DNA of 64,000 nt from Diplonema japonicum (taxonomy: Eukaryota > Euglenozoa > Diplonemea > Diplonemida > Diplonemidae). Under the pieces are notes generated by a model. That model had not been told where the DNA came from, did no database searches, and saw nothing but the letters and a program-made list of their open reading frames with translations. The position numbers were made by a program, and so were the translations under genes. The stretch covers positions 124,001-188,000 of the forward strand of contig OZ025670.1 of assembly GCA_964019335.1 (NCBI GenBank). Reading direction: 5' to 3'. Shown in pieces: positions 55,818-64,000 of the stretch (positions are counted from its first letter, which is position 1; every line of letters begins with the position of its first letter).

Positions 55818-57449
55818 CTGTAAAACGAAAAACTCCCGGACGGAAAAATGTCCGAGTTTTTTTGGCGTCCGGGAATTTTTCCGTCCGGGAGTTTTTCCGT
55901 CCGGGAATTTTTTTTAGGTAAGGCCGTCAGGGGGCCTGGTCCACTACCACCTACATACTGGCCTGGGCTGCAAACGGCAACCGCGCGAAGAAACCCCCAG
56001 GGTTCCCTTTCTGCATCTTTGTCCTCCCTTGCTGCCCTGAGGCAATCAGCTTGTCGAGCCTTCGTGTGGCCTACTACCTTTCTTAATAGATGCTTTACAG
56101 CTGCGTTCAACCCAACATCCATCGGTTGAACCATGTAGGTGAGCCCAGGGGGACAAAAGCAATGTGCACGTTTGCGCCTGCGAACCACTCTACGAACCCA
56201 TAGGCATAGGTCGTGTGAGAGTTGTGGTCGCCGACAAGCAGCAGAATCGGCCCGTTCGGCAAAACCAGCAAAAAGGAAGAAACAGCTCCGTAACCCAGAT
56301 ACCGAGTATCATAATTAGCCCAATGATTGGGCGATGCCGTTAGGCTCCATTCGGTGGGCGGGTGCTTGACCGGGGCATCACCGGATAATCCCTGCCGGTT
56401 GCGTTTCCGCTTTGCCTTTGTATTTAACCATCCAGCCAAGGAAACAGCCAGCTGTTCGGTTATAGCCCGTTTTGTCCAAAGCCACGGACTTTTACGACCT
56501 TAGCCCCCCTTTTTGTTTTGGTTTTTAACCCCGTATTCCAGACCAATTCCGGCCTTACTTTATGGGTGTCGATTATGGACCTGAATTCCATGGTGAAACA
56601 GCGTGCCTTCTTCGTTGTCCTTCTCGTTTCCGGGCTTTCCGGAGGTGGCTTGCGGCTTTTGTCTTTCTTGCTGCAAAGTTTTGTCAGCCTAGCCAGTGGA
56701 AAAGGGCAGTGCCCCACCAAAGTCTACCAGGTCTGTCTTTCGGGCTGGATTGGCGCACAGCAGCCCTTCTGCATAGGTGCATATTTGTTGTGCTGGGATA
56801 GGCTCACCAAGCCCGTTTACCTATCGACTCAAGCAAAAATCTTTCAGCCCCCGAAGGATGCTAAATCCCGTATTGGGCGATACGCTGCTATCACGGCGTC
56901 GCGGCGGCCAGGGTGTGGTAGGGTGGAATAGCAACGTCCAGTATTTCCGTCTGGAAGAAACCGGGGGCTCTGTTGAACCTGTTGCTGCCGTCTTCTGACC
57001 GAGGCAGAGGCCGCCAAGCTGCTTTCGGGGGTTTGTACTGGCCCGGTGTAAGGAGTTTATCTCCTCCACCTCTCGGGGGTGAGCTGGCCGGGGGTGTCAG
57101 CACCAAAGTTGGGCCCCTCACAAGCCAGCTGCTCAACGTGCCTTGGGTAGTCGAACTGGTCAATCTGACGAAAGAAGTACGGGTTTATGAGAAGTTAAAG
57201 ATCCCGTGGGTGCTGTTTGTTGGTGCATTGAAAGGGGAAGAAAAATTCAAACTGCCACGCAGGGTGACATTTTGGCTCTGCACAAGGAATAAAGCCCTTC
57301 CAGGCAAACGTGGTGGGAGCTGCTACCCCCCTTAAGTAAAAAAACTTCTTCCCAGAAAAACTCCCGGACGGAAAAATGTCCGGGTTTTTTTGGTGTCCGG
57401 GAGTTTTTCCGTCCGAGAATTTTTCCGTCCGACATTATTCGTTTTACAG
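55818..57449 (-). mobile_element. Decayed Tc1/mariner-pogo-type DNA transposon (1.63 kb)
   Basis: Ends are CTGTAAAACGAA and its inverse TTCGTTTTACAG, flanked by TA on both sides (55816-55817 and 57450-57451), the target preference of Tc1/mariner and pogo elements. Both ends carry repeated subterminal motifs CCGTCCGGGA and CCGGACGGAAAAA. Part of each end can fold back on itself. A broken DDE-type transposase lies inside on the minus strand. Confidence 0.85.
55985..57163 (-). pseudogene. Broken DDE_1-type (pogo/CENP-B-like) transposase
   Basis: Read from 57163 down. A first piece has a possible helix-turn-helix region. A second (56720-56460) contains HKVRPELVWNTGL, matching the first catalytic strand region but lacking the expected Asp-Glu. 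A third (56439-56107) contains LLLVGDHNSHTTYAY, the second catalytic region. After a frame change near 56130-56160, GLTYMVQPMDVGLNAAVKHL matches the L-Q-P-L-D-V motif with the third region. Frame changes and stops between the pieces show it cannot make one protein. It belongs to the flanking TIR element. Confidence 0.8.
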
Positions 57450-57455
57450 TATTCT

Positions 57456-57835
57456 TAATTAGTATTTTTTTTTTTGTTCACCGTGGCAGCCCACCGCCCT
57501 CAAAGAAAAAAGAAGAAAAAAGAACACGAAACAGAAGGAGGAAAACTTAAGACTTTTTTCACTACGGTTAAGGTGAAAGGGTGGGGTGGGAGGGAGTGAT
57601 CCCTCCGACCTCCCACCCACCCTCTCCCTCCCTGTTCTGAGTTTCCCCCCCCTCCCCTCCTCCCCCCACCTTTGCACCCAAGAAAATGCAAGATATCTAC
57701 TTCATCTGTTGATATTAAATTGTTCTTTATTTTTGTGCTTTTTCTTTTTTTATATTTTGTTCGGCAAAAAAAAGATGAACAAAACAGAGGGAAAGAAAAA
57801 GATTTGTTAAAAAAGAAATTATATAAAAAAAAAAA
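57456..57835. other. Intergenic spacer
   Basis: C-, T- and A-rich DNA between the transposon and the next gene. Nothing coding supported. Confidence 0.5.
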
Positions 57836-58291
57836 ATGCAAGCTGTTGAGAGAGCAGAGAAGAATGCATGCGAGGCAACGGCAACTAGAACAGAAGCTGA
57901 GGACAAGGTAACAGCCTCCCAGAGAAATCTTGCTGCGAGGGAGTCAGAGGAGCAAGTCGCGCAGCAGGCTGTTAATGAAGCTCAGCGAGACGTGAAGGAG
58001 CAAAAAGAAATACTTGGTGCCATGGGAGAAGACTTGATAAAGGCGAAGCTGGTCCAGAGGGACCTGACTGTGAAGGAGCTTGAACGCCAACTGGCTTCCT
58101 TCGAGGAGGAAACAGCAGCCCACCAGTCCTTAGTTACCCAGCTGGAGCTTCGCATTTCAACCTTGACCTCCTCCGCCCAGCGAAAGTCCGGCACAGTGAA
58201 TGCAGCGGAATCAAGGGAAACAATCCTGCGTAACAGAATCGCAGCGGCAAAGACACGAATTGAAGTCGCCAAGAAGGCTTTAGAAACATGA
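57836..58291 (+). CDS. Coiled-coil protein (151 aa)
   Basis: The ATG follows a poly-A leader. Almost the whole product is Ala/Glu/Gln/Arg-rich helix with heptad spacing (VERAEKNACEATATRTEAED, QQAVNEAQRDVKEQKEILGA, RNRIAAAKTRIEVAKKALE), so a long coiled coil is expected. It probably has a structural or adaptor role. The family cannot be told from composition alone. The next gene starts 103 bases after the stop. Confidence 0.65.
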   Translation: MQAVERAEKNACEATATRTEAEDKVTASQRNLAARESEEQVAQQAVNEAQRDVKEQKEILGAMGEDLIKAKLVQRDLTVKELERQLASFEEETAAHQSLVTQLELRISTLTSSAQRKSGTVNAAESRETILRNRIAAAKTRIEVAKKALET

Positions 58292-58393
58292 CGTTACAAT
58301 TTTTTTTTTTTACCCCCTCTCCTCTAGATTTGTTTCTTTTTTTTTTTCTTCCAAAAAAAAAAAAAAAGGGGGGGGAGAGGAGAAGAAAAAAAA

Positions 58394-60163
58394 ATGGGTC
58401 TGAAATGGATCGGTAACTACGTACAAGAAGGCAAGGAGGGCCGTCCGCACGTTAAAGAGAACTCACACCTCATCATCGACGGGGACAGCATGGTGTACAT
58501 GGTGCCTGAGACCCGCTTAGCTACAAGGGAAGACGGGATGAGGGGCTTGATAAAACGGGAGTTCCAGATGTGGAAGGAGCTCGCAGGCGACATAGTCGTC
58601 TTCTTCGACGGGTCGTCCGGCGAATGCAAGATAGCAACCTCCCTCAAAAGAAGGTCCAAGAGAAGGGGAAACTTCTCGGTCCCACTCCTCAAAGTCACCA
58701 TGAAATCCGTCCTCAAAGAACTCAGCATCCCTGTGAAGCAATGCTGGGGCGAAGCCGACAACGTAATGCTTTCCTACGCACAAGCAAAATCCCCTGAGTA
58801 CAACGAAATCTACGTCCTGACAAGAGACAGCGATTTCTTCTGCGCCAACGTTAGCATACTGTCGAGGACTAAGCTCGACTCGGAGCTCAGTCAAGTGGTG
58901 ACATACGAAAGAGAAGGAATTCTTAACGCGCTTAATCTGGAACCCCGACATCTTCCCCTGTATGCGCTGCTCGTGGAGAGCGATTATTTGGAATATGAAA
59001 ACCTGGAGTGGGTGTACAGAAAAATGTTCCCCAAAATCGACAAGGAAACCTACACCTACATGTGTAAAAAAAGCTACTGCCACAGCTTTCTCAATGTCAT
59101 TGCGGTGTACATAAAACACTGTGAAAGAAAGCTCGGTGAAGCTTTCCAGGTCACGTCAGAAGCCGGAGCAGCAGTGGCCCTGCGACAAATCATGGGGACA
59201 GACGATCCGCCCAAACACGTCTTCAAAAAGATTTGGGAAGCACTGGTAGAACTGCTACCGATACAAAGGGTGCCCGATGATATTGGACTGCCTGCAGAAT
59301 TCACGGAGGAGTTTTTAAAGGGCAATTTGGATTGCGATTTCGCCGACATGTACCTGGGAATGGAGTGGTGGGCTGATCCATTATGTGAATTGGAAGACAC
59401 CCACCCGCCTTTGGCAAGGCTACCGTTTTTCCTTCAAATTAGAAAATACCTCTACGGTTTGCTAGCGTTTCCATCGTCGAAACCTTTTAAGGAATACGGA
59501 GTGATGGGTGTGACTGAGGCAGCTAGGTATGGGCTTCTTTCACCCGCGACTTTACCGGAGCAGCTGACTGTGAAGGGTGTCAAGTACTCTTTGCAAACGA
59601 TATGGAGCCGCAGCTTGGCGCCATGCGAGGAGAACAGGATAGATGCGGTGTGCAGCATGTTGTTGGGAAGGATACTGTACCCGCGTCCCGATCTGAGGAA
59701 TGCAGATCATGTTGTGAGCCTTTTTGTGACGTGTCTTTACCATGCTTGTCCTGAAGGGGGTTTGCTCAACTTTGAGATCGAGGCCGCAATCAATGCGCTG
59801 ACCAACCATGACGAAACTATTCTCGATGATCTTGTCAAAGGAGATAAGGAACGGCAGTTGTGTTCCCTGGCAACGCATGTTCTCGTTCACATAGGCTACG
59901 CCGTCGATGTGTTCCGTGTGGCGGACAGGGTGGAGTGCGTGCGAACCGGCGCCTGGCCCACCTTTTGTTTCAGCAGCTTCTACTCCGCTTACCAACGCTT
60001 CCTCCCACCGACCGACCGTTCCAAAACAAACTTCACTGAAGCCTCCCGAACCTTCTCCCCTACGCACGCCGGTATCTTCTCGCTCTCCAGCTCGTGGTGC
60101 TCTGTCGATCTTACCTCCCTAACCGGCTCTGGTACTGCTCCTGGTTACTACAACCTACCTTAA
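58394..60163 (+). CDS. Asteroid-like XPG/PIN-fold nuclease-family protein (589 aa)
   Basis: The N-terminus begins MGLKWIGNYV as in FEN1/XPG relatives. Acidic residues expected around the active site appear in HLIIDGDSMVYMV (about 25-37), DIVVFFDGSSGECK (about 65-78), CWGEADNVMLSYAQ (about 117-130) and YVLTRDSDFFCA (about 138-149). This pattern, with divergence and a long helical C-terminal region, is typical of Asteroid homologues (ASTE1 type), single-strand DNA or flap-related proteins. Most of the acidic site seems kept, so activity is possible. Single exon; the ATG follows a poly-A leader. Confidence 0.8.
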   Translation: MGLKWIGNYVQEGKEGRPHVKENSHLIIDGDSMVYMVPETRLATREDGMRGLIKREFQMWKELAGDIVVFFDGSSGECKIATSLKRRSKRRGNFSVPLLKVTMKSVLKELSIPVKQCWGEADNVMLSYAQAKSPEYNEIYVLTRDSDFFCANVSILSRTKLDSELSQVVTYEREGILNALNLEPRHLPLYALLVESDYLEYENLEWVYRKMFPKIDKETYTYMCKKSYCHSFLNVIAVYIKHCERKLGEAFQVTSEAGAAVALRQIMGTDDPPKHVFKKIWEALVELLPIQRVPDDIGLPAEFTEEFLKGNLDCDFADMYLGMEWWADPLCELEDTHPPLARLPFFLQIRKYLYGLLAFPSSKPFKEYGVMGVTEAARYGLLSPATLPEQLTVKGVKYSLQTIWSRSLAPCEENRIDAVCSMLLGRILYPRPDLRNADHVVSLFVTCLYHACPEGGLLNFEIEAAINALTNHDETILDDLVKGDKERQLCSLATHVLVHIGYAVDVFRVADRVECVRTGAWPTFCFSSFYSAYQRFLPPTDRSKTNFTEASRTFSPTHAGIFSLSSSWCSVDLTSLTGSGTAPGYYNLP

Positions 60164-60342
60164 AGTGCCTTTAAGGAAGTTTCTCGTTATTTTTCTTTTG
60201 GCCCCCCATTTTTTTTGGGGTGGGGGTACTTAAAGTATTTTTTTGGTGGGTCGTTGCTAGCACTTCTCATAGTAGTTTTTCTTCTTTTTTATTGGTTGTA
60301 TTTTGTTTGTGCTGTACAAATAACCGTATCGCAGGTTGGGAT

Positions 60343-61890
60343 ATGCTGCGCAGAGATGTCTTCGCGATGGTCGAGGCAGGGGACCTGCGCTCGCTGGAAC
60401 CTGCCATTGCACTCCGCCCTGCAGTTCTGCAGAGTAAGGACCGTGTAGGGAGGAGCTTGCTGCATGTGGCGTGCGCGGGGCAGTTTGTAGAGATCGTCGA
60501 GTTTCTCATCTCAAATGGCGCGGACGTGAAGGCCGTGGACGAGGACAAGCACACCGCAGTGCACTACAGCGTGGGTCCGCGGTCTGACACGGAAGCCTCG
60601 CTTCTGCTGGTCCGGATCCTGTCCAACGCCGGTGCTGATATTTTCCGCCCTGGCAAGAACGGTGAAACCTTGCTGCACCGCGCCGCCCGCTACGGGCATT
60701 GCCGCCTTGCCTCGTTCCTTGTCAAAGAGCTGAGGCAGCGGCACACCCAACCATCCCTGGCAATGTTGTCTGGTGCCGACGGAAGCCGTACCAGCAGAGG
60801 AGAAAGCAGGGCCACACGTTCTATTTCTGACAGAAGCTCCTCCGACCCCACGCGTGCCACACGCTCAGCCGAGTCGATAAAGATGGCCGGAAGGCGACGG
60901 CACCGTAGAAGGGGGAAGTTCATAATCCCCGAGTTCACAGTCAACCAATTTTTGAACCTCCGCAGCGACAGGGGTGAGACGGCCTTACACCTTGCCGCGG
61001 GAAACAGCCATTTAGGGGTCGTCGAGATCTTGCTGTCTTTTGAAGCAGATTCAAGCATCAAAGACTACAGGGGCCGCACGCCTTACAACCTTTCAGCCCA
61101 TTGGACCATCGGCCCTTCTACGAAAGAGCTCCGAAGCAACTTGAAGCCTGTACCTGTAGATGAAAGCGTTCCGTTGCTAGTGTTCACACCTGCAGCACCG
61201 CTGACGCCCCCGCCGCAAGAGCTGCTGCCCTTGTCGCCCAGAAGGGAAGTGTCGCCTGTGAAGACACCTAGGACGCCAGCACCGTTGAGTTACAAGAGCG
61301 AGCGGGATGGTTCTGCACTGACACCGTGTATTGATTTAATGCTGGAATTTGCAAGGGACGAGCTGAGGGAGCTGAGGGATAAGAAATCGGCTAGAGAGTC
61401 GATGCTGAAGAGGAGCGAAGCGAAAGTAGTGGTGCAAGAGCAAGAAGAGGAAGAAGAGGACGATGACGAGGGGGAAGTGCACGACGAGGAGGAAGATTTA
61501 ACGGCAAACGACGGTGAGCTCGCACCGTACCACAAAGTGCTGCACATGATCGACTGTCAGATGCTGGAGCTACGCACGGCACTCGACTCGACACAGGAAA
61601 AGCTTGACTCTGCTTCGAACGAACTGGAAAGCATGGGCTGCGCAATACCAAAATCGCTAGTGACAACCACAGAGGCACACAGCCCTCTAGACGCCAGGCT
61701 CCTTCGTAGAATCAGGAAGCGCACGGTGAACCTGGAGTCCATCGAGACAGCAGCTGCCAACAGAAACGACGACGACAGAGCAGCGCTATCCTCTCTGTTC
61801 CTGTTGGTGATCTTCCTTGGCATCGTGTACTCCATGAGAAGCATTTGGGGCGCTTATGAGACCTGGTGTGTGGCCCCGACCAGTATCTAG
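60343..61890 (+). CDS. Ankyrin-repeat protein with C-terminal membrane anchor (515 aa)
   Basis: The ATG follows ATCGCAG, an acceptor-like site; the open frame continues upstream but is Phe/Trp-rich leader. Ankyrin repeats: about residues 1-135 (GRSLLHVACAGQFVEIVEFL, EDKHTAVHYSV, NGETLLHRAARYGHCRLASF) and again about 213-240 (GETALHLAAGNSHLGVVEIL). Between them is a Ser/Arg-rich basic insertion. A Pro-rich stretch follows (about 283-325), then a very acidic segment (EEEEEDDDEGEVHDEEED, near 370), a coiled-coil helix, and a single hydrophobic helix near 485-502 (LSSLFLLVIFLGIVYSM). This is the layout of a tail-anchored membrane scaffold. Function unknown. Confidence 0.8.
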   Translation: MLRRDVFAMVEAGDLRSLEPAIALRPAVLQSKDRVGRSLLHVACAGQFVEIVEFLISNGADVKAVDEDKHTAVHYSVGPRSDTEASLLLVRILSNAGADIFRPGKNGETLLHRAARYGHCRLASFLVKELRQRHTQPSLAMLSGADGSRTSRGESRATRSISDRSSSDPTRATRSAESIKMAGRRRHRRRGKFIIPEFTVNQFLNLRSDRGETALHLAAGNSHLGVVEILLSFEADSSIKDYRGRTPYNLSAHWTIGPSTKELRSNLKPVPVDESVPLLVFTPAAPLTPPPQELLPLSPRREVSPVKTPRTPAPLSYKSERDGSALTPCIDLMLEFARDELRELRDKKSARESMLKRSEAKVVVQEQEEEEEDDDEGEVHDEEEDLTANDGELAPYHKVLHMIDCQMLELRTALDSTQEKLDSASNELESMGCAIPKSLVTTTEAHSPLDARLLRRIRKRTVNLESIETAAANRNDDDRAALSSLFLLVIFLGIVYSMRSIWGAYETWCVAPTSI

Positions 61891-62024
61891 AGTTTTTTTT
61901 TATACTTTTTCTTTTGTACAACCTTTTGTCCATATGTTCCTTGTGTCTCTTTAAACAAAAACCTCTCGAAATACCACATTAAAGGCGAGTGTTGGGTGGT
62001 GGGGGGTGGGGCCCGGTGAACGAC

Positions 62025-62542
62025 ATGATCTACAGCGTGTTCGTGTTCAATCGGTTCGGGACGTGTATTTTCCATGAAGACTACACCCCGAATCAAAAAA
62101 GACCGAGGGGAAAGGAAAAGGTGTGGGTCCCGACGCAGAAAGAAGAGGACAGGTTCAAGCTTACAGCGGGTTTGGTGCACTCTGTGAAGTACTTCATCAT
62201 GGCTATGTCCAAGAAGGATGAGGTGGCAGACGGCTTTTTCGGTTTCCAAACAAATATGTACAAATGCCACTACTTGGAATCGGCTACGGGGTACCGTTTC
62301 GTGCTTCTCACCGACCCCGGGGTGCAGTTCGCGGACACAAAGCAACCCCTTCGTGAAATCTACAACACCTTCTCCCAAGTAGTGTCCAAAGACCCTTCCT
62401 ACACCCACTCGAAAACTTGTGTCATCGTTAGCCCCGCTTTCGGTGATCACTTGCACGATCTTCTCTGCCAGGTATGGATAGAGGAAGACACGCCATATAC
62501 ACTACACAGCTACCTTTCCATTCTGCCGAGCAATCTGTCTGA
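62025..62542 (+). CDS. TRAPP complex subunit Bet5/TRAPPC1 (159 aa)
   Basis: Longin-fold subunit of the TRAPP tethering complex, acting in ER-Golgi vesicle traffic through Rab activation. Exons are 62025-62471 and 62510-62542, with a 38-base GT-AG intron. Family motifs in order: MIYSVFVFNRFGTCIFHEDY, KEEDRFKLTAGLVHSVKYFI, GFFGFQTNMYKCHYLESATG, YRFVLLTDPGVQF, IYNTFSQVVSKDP and, after splicing, LHDLLCQLPFHS. The length is slightly above the human subunit. Without splicing the frame runs into poly-Gly, which supports the intron. The start was chosen by homology. Confidence 0.92.
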
Positions 62543-62750
62543 GCGAAACTTGTGGTGGGGAGGAGGGGGGGGGGGGGGGGGGGAGAAACGAAAAGGAAAG
62601 AAAAAGACAAATTTGTAGCGTTTGCTATCCCTGCTTTGAGTGTACTATACTGATATACTGAGACTTTCACACCCCCCCCCCCCCCCCCCTCCTTCCCCCT
62701 CCCCCTTCTCCTCAACCATCAAAAAAAAGAGAGAGAAAGAGATTGCAAAC

Positions 62751-62804
62751 ATGGACGTTCGGCAGGAGCTCATCGCCATGGGCATCGAAGGAAGTGCCAA
62801 CAAG
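62751..62804 (+). CDS. First exon of a gene, possibly UBA-domain, continuing beyond the window
   Basis: MDVRQELIAMGIEGSANK is followed by a donor (CAAG|GTGTGTG) and a T-rich stretch. ELIAMGI...SANK resembles the start of a UBA domain (x-L-x-x-M-G-F/I...A). No later exon is visible in the remaining 1.2 kb, which is repeat array 5, so the array probably lies in the first intron or the gene is broken by it. The ATG follows a short A/G-rich leader. Confidence 0.45.
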
Positions 62805-62847
62805 GTGTGTGTTTTTTTTTTCTCTCTTTTTTTCTTCAAGATGGTAC

Positions 62848-64000
62848 ACATGATGACAAACCTTCACTTTAACATGCGTGTCTTTAACCTGACCTTTTGT
62901 GTTTGATGAATACCTTTAACTTTGGCTTGCTCTTTCTGACATGTTGCAAAAATACACAACGGAATGAGCAACCTTTTTAGGAAACCATGGCAGGGCTTGT
63001 TACAGTGCCTTGCGAAATGGGCCGTAAGGTCTGCGAGAGTTAATTCCTGCCTTCTGGTGTTTTTGTGGCAAAAACAAATCTGAAACGAGTGATGACAACG
63101 AAGCACCCTCTCCGGTCTCCAGCAAAACAATGCGAGATACAGCGTTGCTTTTATACCCCGTTACCCGTCTGACTTTTCTTCATTTGTTGCCCTGCATTTG
63201 TTTCTTTCCAATCCCCAAACAACATGATGACAAACCTTCACTTTAACATGCGTGTCTTTAACCTGACCTTTTGTGCTTGATGAATACCTTTAACTTTGGC
63301 TTGCTCTTTCTGACATGTTGAATAAGGCCCTCCATGGACAAAGCAACAGAGATGATTACATATAAGCAGTCTCCCTCTTCGTGAATGGTTTTGACGAGAA
63401 CCTGCTATTCGAACCTAATTACATTTTCCGATGATTTCTGTGCGAAAGAGAGAAATGGATAAGGAAAATGAAAGAAATGTAGAAAAGAGCCATCAAATAC
63501 CATTACTTCCTCTTCTCTGTAGTTAGTAAAGGGCCGCTTTGGTCACGAGATCATCATGGATCCCACTCTGGACCCGTGTGAGAGTGAAGACAATGATGAG
63601 GAAGTGCACACCTCACCAGCTGGCCACACATCATGGCCTTGATTGGTCCCTTAGCTGCACGAGAGCTGTGGTCCTCTCCTTGCAGGCAAATAGTGGAGCA
63701 ACCTTTTTAGGAAACCATGGCAGGGCTTTTTACAGTGCCTTGCGAAATGGGCCGTAAGGTCTGCGAGAGTTATTTCCTCTATTTTTGGTCTCTGTACCAA
63801 GAATGATGACAACGAAGCACCCTCTCCGGTCTCCAGCAAAACCATGCGAGATACAGCGTTGCTTTTATACCCCGTTACCCGTCTGACTTTTCTTCATTTT
63901 GTTGCCTTTGGTTCTTCCCATTTATTTCTTAAAAATATGATGACAAACCTTCACTTTAACATGCGTGTCTTTAACCTGACCTTTTGTGTTTGATGAATAC
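62848..64000 (+). repeat. Modular repeat array 5, continuing past the window end
   Basis: Blocks in order: C (62849), A (62966), B, C (63226), E, F, G, A (63696), B, C (63938, cut by the window end). All are in + orientation. The first C block begins within 45 bases of the donor site of the 62751 exon. Confidence 0.9.

Overview
Eukaryotic nuclear DNA, probably from a protist. Gene bodies have balanced or GC-leaning base composition. They are separated, and cut by short introns, by long runs of A, T, C or G. I find about twenty protein genes between 5.5 and 62.8 kb and all lie on the + strand. Many have a pyrimidine run followed by AG shortly before the ATG. One-way gene order plus such AG sites suggests polycistronic transcription with trans-splicing, as in Euglenozoa. 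Genes with many short cis-introns would fit a diplonemid or euglenid better than a trypanosomatid. This assignment is an inference: no spliced-leader RNA, rRNA or tRNA gene was seen.

Layout. 0-5.5 kb: homopolymer-rich DNA with one interrupted minus-strand coding remnant (758-1639), so a strand switch may lie between 1.6 and 5.5 kb. 5.5-9.5 kb: a large unknown protein and a small coiled-coil protein. 9.8-10.6 kb: two elements bounded by inverted repeats. 12-18 kb: two multi-exon genes of unknown function and a TRP-like ankyrin channel. 18.1-19 kb: an unknown helical protein. 19-22 kb: the first of five arrays of a modular repeat family. 22.2-26.8 kb: a SAM-domain protein, a coiled-coil protein and methionine synthase MetE. 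27.3-28.1 kb: array 2. 28.1-32.4 kb: an ecdysteroid-kinase-like phosphotransferase, a membrane protein with a beta-trefoil and a glycosyltransferase-like domain, and a PX-HSP20 fusion. 33.3-35.6 kb: array 3. 36-48.7 kb: an Lsm14/Scd6 protein, a protein with two PX domains, isoleucyl-tRNA synthetase and an EF-hand/WD40 protein. 48.8-51.3 kb: array 4, of which 1.78 kb is a near-identical copy of array 3. 51.3-53.2 kb: a type I membrane protein. 53-57.5 kb: homopolymer-rich DNA, two inverted-repeat elements and a decayed DDE transposon. 57.8-62.6 kb: a coiled-coil protein, an Asteroid-like nuclease, an ankyrin membrane protein and the TRAPP subunit Bet5/TRAPPC1. 62.75 kb to the end: the first exon of a further gene whose first intron appears to contain array 5.

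The genes do not form one pathway. They are a mix of housekeeping (MetE, IleRS, Lsm14, TRAPPC1), signalling and membrane (PX, TRP, ankyrin) and cytoskeleton-type proteins. Two signals stand out. One is the repeat family: at least 18 copies of a 75-base core with partner modules, always in the direction of the genes, each module containing complementary segments. The other is the micro-introns (35-76 bases), many of which are almost pure poly-A up to the 3' splice site.
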